From positions 246,001 through 310,000 of the forward strand of contig NMRA01000096.1 of NCBI GenBank assembly GCA_002633005.1: a DNA stretch of 64,000 nt, read 5' to 3'. Below the pieces are notes generated by a model. It did not search any database. It had not been told where the DNA came from and saw nothing but the letters and a program-made list of their open reading frames with translations. The DNA is from Phoronis australis (lineage: Eukaryota > Phoronida > Phoronidae). The stretch's first letter is position 1. Every line of letters begins with the position of its first letter. Shown here piece after piece: positions 56,623-64,000 of the stretch. Both the position numbers and the translations under genes were made by a program.

Positions 56623-57254
56623 TTGCGCAAGACAACTTTACTATACACCAGTTACAAACGTGTTGAGTGTAATAGAATGACACGGCATGACAGATGAGGT
56701 AAAGACGTTGCACGTCAATTCGCCTGAATATCAGGGTTGCGGCACCGCAGTATTTCCCCTAATCAAATCAAAATATATCTTAGAGTAAAGAAGCTAGTTA
56801 CCTAAAGAAATCAGCTATTTCAGCGGTGAATCCGTATAAAATGCTTGGCTACTTCAGAAGTGTCGACGGAAGCGCGCGCACAATAAATTCCCGCGCGTTT
56901 TGCCGATGAGCCACAAAGACTCAGCAATTCACAATGCAAAAAACTATATTTTCAGAGTGAACCCCCCCCTCAATTTTTTCCAAGTTGGTTTACTTGGGGT
57001 TTACACACGCTGGCGGTGCCGTTTTTGTTTTGCTGGAGACGCTTTTGTTTTTTGTTTTTTTTTTAATTTTTGGGTCCTGGCCCGAGGGGGGGTTTAAACC
57101 CCCTGAACCCCCCGTAGATCCGCCACTGGGTAGAGAAGAGACTGTACAGGTACACGTCAAAATGCATAGTGAGGGGGAGAGACCCCCGTAACAATATTTA
57201 AACCTGTAAACAGACTTTTGTCATTGTCGAGACTGAAAACGTCGTTGAGTAATT

Positions 57255-57557
57255 CTCAAAGAAGTCATGTTGTTTACCAGCTCAACTGTAGTGACTGTGA
57301 ACAGTTTTACATTGGAATGACGAACAGGCCGGATTCTTAGCATCAGAGTCAAAGAACGCTGTAAAGACACACACAGTGCTGTTCTCAATCATTCCGTGAC
57401 CACTGGTCACACCATAGATTGCTCTGGTGTTCAGATCCTAGACAAGGATAATGCCACCCTCAGGGTCCTCATAAAGGAGGCTATGCATATAAGGTTAAAT
57501 CATACTGAGCATTACTTCAATGGAAACATTGGTTCATTTGAGCTCCAGCTGTTTTGA
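57255..57557 (+). pseudogene. GIY-YIG endonuclease remnant (Penelope-like)
   Basis: HVVYQLNCSDCEQFYIGMTN is the GIY-YIG strand pair (VYxL..YIGMT) with the CxxC typical of the Penelope type. After a frameshift near 57338 it continues RVKERCKDTHSAVLNHSVTT, GHTIDC and LIKEAMHIR, matching the R..H..SAV..H....GH and E..HI positions. Stop at 57555-57557. Confidence 0.8.
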
Positions 57558-57829
57558 TTTCTGGTCTCTCCCCCTCTCTATGCATTTTGACTTGTACCTG
57601 TACAGTCTCTTCTCTACCTGTGTCGCCTGTTTTGAGTCTGTGAACTGTTTCCTTGACAATGGTTTAGAGTAATAAACCGAAACGTTGGATAGATATCTCG
57701 TTATTTACTTACGCACTAATTTTAAGGAATATATGTTTACTGTGGAGAGCAGAAAAAAAGAAAAAAACGAAAAAGGAGGTGACCTTCTTCGAAAGACGAG
57801 TGACCCTGTTTTAGGTGAACATATGTACG

Positions 57830-58400
57830 CGTCTAAGATCAGTGCACTCTGCTTTGGTAGCAAAGCGAGTTGTAAATAGTAAACGAGTAGATCCCTGCAG
57901 GATGTCGTCAACAACGATACCTCTCACGACAGAATCCTCTGTGGCAACAATGAATGAGCACACTTGGCAGCTTGGATCATTGCAGTCAGGAGCGTTGCGA
58001 CTCGTGAAGTCAGATGAAATATTAGCTCCACCAGCCGATGTGACAAGTAAATCTGGTAGCGACTGACAGTAGAAAAAAATGATGTCACACGAGAGTTAGA
58101 TGAGAACTCCCCTCGGCAAAGCTTCTCTATGGCTTGGGCGCATAGTTTGCTGTCAGTGAAAAGACAAGTGCGATGGTGCAACTAGATGATAAACGGGCTG
58201 AAGAGCTTTACGGAGGCAGCAATCTTGCACGGGAGCCAATTGACTTGATGCTTGCGAAGTTTGGCACTGTAAAACCCGGCTAGTTCTAGCCTCGTGTAAC
58301 ATAGCGTGTTGAACCTATGCATAACGACAGAGCCGTCCGTGACGATCCATAACTGGTCGGAGGGTCGAGGTAAGAGAATACTCTTACGGGACTTGAGCAA
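57830..58400 (-). pseudogene. Gypsy-like RNase H and pol C-terminal remnant
   Basis: PSDQLWIVTDGSVV and [20 protein letters not shown] give the TDG and TDS acidic positions of RNase [18 protein letters not shown] is a Cys-rich motif that follows RNase H in related elements. Frameshifts lie between the pieces. Confidence 0.68.
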
Positions 58401-58479
58401 CTGTTGGGCTTGAGCGAAGGTGCTGCAAAGATGGTCATGGTACCTTGTCTTCGGATGTCAAACCTGTAATCGACTCGCC

Positions 58480-59260
58480 TAACGGTGAAAGGACTTGAGA
58501 GCAACGAAGGAGAACTCGCCCAAAACTCTTGTAGGCGCCGATGAAGGAACGTAAGCCACAAACGTTAACAGGTCTAGGGTAGGACAAAAGAGTGGCTGAT
58601 CGATGAGGACTAGCAGAGTTATGACTATCCGACCAAATTCAACCTAAAATAGTGGTAGACTTCTGGTAGACAACGGTCTTGGTCGGCGAGAGATGAATAT
58701 TGCAACTGTCTAGAGCCTGGAGTACACCAGTCCATGTTACAAGAGGTGCATCGGGTGTATCTGCACCGCAATACAAATCGTCAGCTAGCTTCGCGACTTT
58801 ACCCTCTTGAAGAAGATGTCTAAGGACGCGTCACAAGAGCTCTTCCATTGCAGTTTCGGAGCCCGGCTTACCCATGATGGGGCGGGTGTACACACGAACT
58901 CCGCTGAATGGGGTGCAAACGCCACCGTAGGGCGTAATTGATAGAGGAACAGTCGGTCTAACGGTATCTGATAGTGGCCGCTGGTGAGATCTGTGGCAAT
59001 GAGGTACTTCCAACATGCAATGGTGCGGAGCGTGGAATCTACGTCAAGCATTAACGAAGGAATAGTGGCTTGCAGTAACGTACAACATCCGCAAAGACAG
59101 TGACTAAACGGAAACAACCGTTTGGCTTCAAGTCTCGACCGTAATGCCAATATCTTCCAGTTGGCGAAATATACCCTCCTTCTGTAGTTGACACGAGAGT
59201 ACTGCAGAAACCGACCTTTCCGCTGGGGAGATTGGACAGGAACCATATTCACCACAGCTT
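58480..59260 (-). pseudogene. Gypsy-like reverse transcriptase remnant
   Basis: Conserved segments appear in alternating minus-strand frames: [20 protein letters not shown] followed by YQIPLDR, then [20 protein letters not shown], then LADDLYCGADTP, which holds the DD catalytic pair in place of YxDD. At least two frameshifts and internal stops. Confidence 0.78.
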
Positions 59261-59755
59261 TGAACTGACCGTCTGATCCATTGTAGCCAGGAATGCTGAG
59301 CTGAACACTTGGTTGTACTAGGCCAAGACATCGCGAAACCGCTGACGGGTTGCACGTGGTAGCATGCAATGTTACGGAACTCGAAAACTGGATTGTAGCA
59401 AGTTTCGACGGAGGGACTACGAGTAACACTAATTCTTGAGGTGAAATCCTTGGCTTGTTCGAAGGTGGGGGCAGTGGCACAAACCAGACAGATGTGACAG
59501 TTGCGAGGAATGTTGAACGGTTCCGGGCAAGAAATGACAAGCCGGACCTTGCCACATGCAGACTCAACGATAGCGAGTCGGGGCCAGGCCGGCGTACTGG
59601 AGTGGATGCCGGTATCAAGTCGTGGCTCGATGGCACTAGAAGAAATCAGGATCAAGGTCTATAGTGGGACTACGACTTCTAAAAAAATCTCTTGGCCGCA
59701 AGACATTGGAGTGCCTGTGAGATCGTAAAAGATATGACTGCGCGAGGCGAACATG

Positions 59756-60199
59756 TTAGGGGCTTATGGCAGTCTTCGTCCCAGGACCACATGTAATCAC
59801 GTCGATTCCTCTGATCGTGATTTGACACTTGGCGGGTCGAACAACAACATCGTTAGACGCCACGAATGGTGTACCGGCCAAGACATCGACGTCCAGATCT
59901 GTGACAACTAGAGCCTCGATAACTACTTCTTGGTTACTCCAAGTAACTGAGAGGCTCCTTTCTCTAAATACAGACAGTAGAGTTGTGCCATCTGCTTGGA
60001 AACCACACTGAGTATTGGGTTGAACGGGAGCGTCGATGGGCCGAGCGATTGAAGCTTTAATCATATTAGTCTCAACGCCCGTATCAATGGTGAGAATGAT
60101 CGGGTGATGACTGTAGAATACCTTGTAAGTATGTGATTTGTTCACACGAACTCGATAGCCGGGATGACACTTAGAAACTAGAGCACTCATCATCGTCAC
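59756..60199 (-). pseudogene. Gypsy-like aspartic protease remnant
   Basis: An open 147-codon stretch with IILTIDTGVETNMI (retropepsin DTG) and VLAGTPF, a typical retropepsin plan. It is still open but not connected in frame to gag or RT. Confidence 0.75.
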
Positions 60200-60599
60200 C
60201 TACGATGAGGCCTTGTGCTGGATCTGAGTCTTCTGAACACGTGAGTTGACGCGCTTTACACAGCCGATCTTGTGGCGAAAGGAATGGGCACTTTCTGAGA
60301 AAATGTTGGGTGACTGTACGACCAGCTTGCCTACCAGAAGGCATGATGGCTTGGTGGGAGTTGTGCGTTTGGAAATTGGAGCGCCTAGACTCGAGTCAGT
60401 TTCCACTGTTAGTATCTGCTGTGTGCTGGATGTCTTTGCGGAGCAGGGACTTCAAATCTTGAGAGACTTCTGGTTTAGGGCTTGGCAGGGTAGGCCTACG
60501 TGAGTGGAGTTTGGTACCGTTTCGATGTTTGACCAGATTTGGGAGTTCATGGGTGGAGGAATCACAACCACTAGGTTAGGACAATCATGTTTTCAAGTT

Positions 60600-61130
60600 T
60601 GGGGGCGAGTTCCTCATCTACTGTGACTATTTCGTTGCGATGGTGAATGAACCATAGGCCTGCAGCAAGTTCGACGAAGGAGTCGAGTCGTATACAGGTC
60701 TTCTGGTTTTTCAGTGACTTCAAGGCAAATTGCTGAAATCCAGGAAGTGGGCACCTGTAGACTGCAGGCCGTAATGGAGTCGGATCACATAGCCTGCCAT
60801 ATGTTGGTGTTCTTCACGATGGTGTTCTGTTCGGGAAATTACCGGTCAGTAATTCGCCACCTGGCCAAGCATCAGCTCGAGATATTGACATTTCTGAACG
60901 ATAGTTATATTCTCTTGGCCTCGGGAACTTCGTTGTCGTCACCGGTGAAACCCCGTTATGCGACGTGGGGTTCTCTTTTGTCAGCGTCGGCGAGAAACTC
61001 CGCAAACTTCTTGTCAATAGGTATAATATGTAAACTAAGTTTTGTTTCCGGGCTTCAAAGTTGTAATAGTCTCCTTTTTTTGTTAATGACCTTTGTTTAG
61101 GTGCTCTGCTCTGGGTCATGATGTGGGGAG
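60600..61130 (-). pseudogene. Gypsy-like gag remnant
   Basis: Minus-strand pieces in several frames, such as LTKKGDYYNFEARKQNLVYI and TIVKNTNIWQAM, match the opening and middle of gag in this retroelement family. Frameshifts and stops are frequent. Confidence 0.5.
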
Positions 61131-61345
61131 AACGCAGTGTGAGTAGTGAACCAGTTAGATTGAACCACAGACTGCAGCCGCTTGAACTGGCTCCTCTTCC
61201 TTCGGTTAGGGATAGTGTAGATACGGTACCCAGTGGTGATCGGGGATGAAGTGCGTAACCCACTGCCACCACACCAGTAAATAGGTAGTTACACTCAAGA
61301 CGAATATATGTGTGTAGTTGTGGAGAGCAGAAAAAACGAAACCTG

Positions 61346-63776
61346 TTTTAACAGTTAGAGGGCGCTCAATACAGTTCAGCCACATCTCGTGGACTGGGGA
61401 CGCAGCAACGGGACTCGGAAACAGCTGTGGATGAGCTCTTCGCCTCAACTTCAGTTAACTTTCACTGGAAGACTTTTGTTAGGAATTGCAGATCTACAAA
61501 ATCAAAAAACGTACGATTTGCTATTTCTTTGCTTGTCGAAGCAAATAACTTAAAGACGTCAGTGCTAGCCAACAATAAACTCCGAAATGCGTTTTAGGGT
61601 CGTAAAAACGGTTGACGTGTTCTTAACGAACTCGTGGAAGTTTTTTCTTCAATTTGAAACATTTTTCAAGAAACCAGTTGTGCCTCGGTAAACTTGAAGT
61701 AGGATAATAAAAGTGGGGCATATCATCCACGGAGTCTTGGTGTACTCGTCTATATAGTATACACGCATTCTGACCGGATGTTCCTATACGTTACCACCAT
61801 ATCAAAGAATGGGCACAATGTAAAACCACAAGCATTTCAACTAAAGAATTTGCATAATTAAAAGAAACACCTTTATTATGACTGCTTTTATAAAAATTCA
61901 CCAGGCTTTGTAACTTCAGTAATACTTTTGTAGAGATGTTAAACTATAAATTATTGAAATAATAATGAATATTGAAATAATAATGAATATCTACAAGTCA
62001 AAAGAAATGTGAAAACCTCTTCACTTCCGTGCAAAAGTCCTGATCGTAAACGGGGGTACTACCACACAAGGGCCGCTAGATATAAGGGGTGCACCACTTG
62101 GCAGCAGACTCTGACCATTTTCCCTGCGAAAGGGTTCCCGCGTTTTCGGACGACACTTTCCTCCGAAAGGATGCTTTTATCTACCGTACAATTCCCAACA
62201 AAATGATCAACTTTGGAAGTTCTAAACTCCACAACGGAATCCTTTTTTCAACTACACAAATCGTTAGCCGCCCTGTCGAAACTAACTGTCGCATCGTAAG
62301 ATTCTAGTGCCGGTTCACACATCGGTATACTTTAGTTGCAACGTTCAGCTCTTCCAGGAAATGTACCAGTGTCGCGTTCATTCGCTGATCGTATTGCGCG
62401 GGGCCAACTCCACAACCGTGTTGGACGTTCGGCCACGAAATTCGCTGTACTGCAATTCCAATCGATGGAATTTTAAATCTTTTCAAAATTGCATATTTTT
62501 ATCAAAAAAAAATCGTTTCTGCAACTAAAACGGATATGAAAATACATTATTATCAAAACGCGTGGTTCTCGCCGGGGTTGTACCGACGAGAGAAAAGTTC
62601 AGAGGTACCAAGGTTAAGACGTGAAATATATACCTAGCTGTCCTGGCAAAACAAAATACATCGTTGGGTCCGGTCTACCAACTGGTAAACCCATCATATC
62701 TTAGTGCGCAAACGAGTGAACTCGGGTGTTTGCTGATAATTTGAAGAGTTCCCTACACTGAGCAAACTGCCGCTTTTTGACAACTGCCAACTCATGTAAG
62801 GCAACCTACCTACAATGACAAAGTTTTGCAAACTCGAATTGGGTACAGTTTGCAAACAGAGTGTTTTTAGTGTAGACCGCGTTTTTAACCATTTTACGAT
62901 TCAGGCAGCGGTGCTTCAGGATTCAACTCGGACACGCGATTTTTTTTTAAAAGATTAAGTCGATTTATTGAAGTCCATAGGAAGCATCTCATTGCCAGCA
63001 TGATTTGTTGGCCAGATGTTGGCGACGGACATTTTCCGAACCCAGATCTAGAAAACGAAAAATATCGCCATTCATTTTAAGTCGTAAAAAGCTGCATTTC
63101 CTCCTGTTCAGCTGACAAAAAGACGAAAATCGAATTAGCAGCTGCGATCTTTTACGGTCGTGCAATCGGTCTCATAATACTCCCGTTAATATCACCAACG
63201 TAGGCCTATGCATTGCAAGTCACTGCAAGCACCTTTATGCGCCTCTCGTCATGGACACCACAGTATAACAACAATGAGCAGATGCGTTAATTTAACAACG
63301 GGCAAAACATAGCTTTAAATTTACACGTGTAGGCTGACTAGAGTGCCTTGTTTAATGATAATTTTTCAAAAATAAATAACGACTATGTACAACCGTTTTA
63401 TTCACGACCATATAAGTCCTTACAACACTAGGCAACAACAGAAGACAAGAAAATTTACATCGTCGGTGACAACGTTTACTGAGTTATTAGAGTGAACAGC
63501 AGTGGGCATGAGGCGAAAGGGTGCTCGTAAATTTCACACAATTTTTGTTCAAGTGGTCAGAGCTTCGATTTAAAAAGTTAAAGATTTAAAAAGTCAACAT
63601 GTAGGTGGTCAAGGTGTTGTTCACATCCCGCCGACTCCACTCCTCGTAAGCATGTAGTCACACACAACTGGCAGATTCAGCAGGATGACACAAGGGGGCC
63701 CCACTAACCACTATCTTCCAAGCAAAAATGTACATATAAGCCCTAAAACAGTATGCTAGCATATGTTTATTGAGAG
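61346..63776. other. No gene recognised
   Basis: AT-rich sequence with a small tandem repeat (two copies of attgaaataataatgaat at about 61952-61988). Short open frames near 62000-62500 on both strands have no family signal. Confidence 0.5.
63766..63771 (-). terminator. Candidate minus-strand poly(A) signal AATAAA
   Basis: TTTATT on the plus strand. It would serve the possible terminal exon just to its right. Confidence 0.25.
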
Positions 63777-63953
63777 TTATTGTCCCAAAATACACTCATG
63801 CAAGTACTGAGGAATAAAATTACCAGCTACAGTAGAACAGAGAGTGAAAGCCACCCAGTAAAAAGCCTTAGCACATGTGCAAAGCTGCTTAGGTTCAGTT
63901 ACTGCCACATATACCGATTGCTGCTCCTGGCTGGCCACCAAATGGGATTTTTG
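63777..63953 (-). CDS. Possible terminal exon of a minus-strand gene entering from the right
   Basis: After a good acceptor (gtttcattag) a 58-codon frame stays open to TAA at 63777-63779. It has a hydrophobic middle (AKAFYWVAFTLCSTVAGNF), and AATAAA follows six bases after the stop. I recognise no family. The evidence is weak and the UTR would be unusually short. Confidence 0.25.
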   Translation of the reverse strand, partial: QKSHLVASQEQQSVYVAVTEPKQLCTCAKAFYWVAFTLCSTVAGNFIPQYLHECILGQ

Positions 63954-64000
63954 CTAATGAAACAGGTTACCTTCTTTGTTTTTACAAATGAAACATGGAC

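Larger units (their letters stand above)
54736..57128 (-). mobile_element. 2.39-kb hAT-like DNA transposon nested in the Penelope arm
   Basis: Perfect 16-bp inverted termini, cagtggcggatctacg (54736-54751) and cgtagatccgccactg (57113-57128), with flanking direct repeats GGTAG (54731-54735, 57129-57133). The uninterrupted partner arm at about 57600 reads acacaggtagagaag, which proves the insertion point. Inside is a minus-strand hAT-type transposase remnant. Confidence 0.85.
54582..57726 (+). mobile_element. Penelope-like element with inverted arms, interrupted
   Basis: Inverted arms of about 165 bp: left 54622-54735 plus 57134-57184, right 57563-57727. They enclose a plus-strand GIY-YIG endonuclease remnant at 57255-57557. 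Penelope-like elements carry C-terminal GIY-YIG domains and are often flanked by inverted LTR-like arms. The left arm is split by the element at 54736-57128. No RT segment remains between the arms. Confidence 0.72.
54528..61345 (-). mobile_element. Ty3/Gypsy-like LTR element, decayed, split by nested insertions
   Basis: Minus-strand remains in order: gag-like segment (about 60600-61130), aspartic protease (59756-60199), RT (about 58480-59260), RNase H (about 58050-58400) and a downstream Cys-rich segment (to about 57830). A short LTR is visible as accagtaaatag..ttacactxaaga and gaatatatg..tgtggagagcaga. The intact 5' copy is at about 61240-61345. The 3' copy appears cut in two, at 54540-54581 and 57727-57765. 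No integrase is seen. Many stops and frameshifts make it inactive. Confidence 0.75.

Overview
This is metazoan nuclear DNA, AT-rich and transposon-rich. It has spliced genes with GT-AG introns of about 0.2 to 4 kb, vertebrate-like signalling and lipid genes, and Tx1-type L1, Penelope, Ty3/Gypsy and hAT elements. The content (a SUEL-lectin receptor, Penelope and Tx1 elements, a recurrent TAGGCCTA octamer) suggests a marine invertebrate, perhaps an invertebrate deuterostome or a lophotrochozoan. I cannot name the species. I joined exons by hand from splice signals, reading phase and family resemblance. There is one ambiguous base, at 39305.

Layout. (1) 1-14199, plus strand: the last 12 coding exons of an MRCK/CDC42BP kinase (end of PH, CNH, CRIB, Ser-rich tail), entering from the left edge. 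(2) 18291-27908, minus strand: a complete 10-exon GTPBP2-type translational GTPase, tail-to-tail with MRCK. TTAA-flanked MITEs and a 220-bp inverted repeat lie in and beyond its 3' part. (3) 29960-30870, plus strand: a decayed hAT-type dimerisation/coiled-coil gene. (4) 31958-37496, minus strand: a complete 5-exon LCLAT1-like lysophospholipid acyltransferase. (5) 38548-42143: a Tx1/L1-like LINE, minus strand, whose RT core is missing exactly at the N. (6) 42144-45530: no gene I recognise, but there are unexplained open stretches and an old 125-bp duplication.

(7) 45532-52539, minus strand: the most interesting gene. It is a complete 6-exon, 520-residue predicted type I receptor: signal peptide, SUEL galactose-binding-lectin domain, CUB-like domain, T/S/P stalk, one TM helix, and a 175-residue tail. 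The tail carries several SH2-ligand-like tyrosine motifs (YEEI, YQN, YIN, two DEYIxP) and a PxxPxR SH3 ligand. Every ectodomain intron is phase 1. Two 407-bp MITEs, about 97 percent identical and in opposite orientation, bracket its first three exons.

(8) 54528-61345: a nest of mobile elements. A decayed Ty3/Gypsy element (minus strand: gag, protease, RT, RNase H) appears to be interrupted in its 3' LTR by a Penelope-like element with inverted arms and a GIY-YIG remnant. That Penelope element is interrupted in one arm by a 2.39-kb hAT-like element flanked by GGTAG. (9) 61346-64000: nothing certain; a possible terminal exon and poly(A) signal of a minus-strand gene entering from the right edge.

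The host genes do not form a pathway. MRCK (cytoskeleton), GTPBP2 (ribosome rescue) and LCLAT1 (phospholipid remodelling) are conserved housekeeping or signalling genes. The receptor and the mobile-element nest make up the accessory half of the window.
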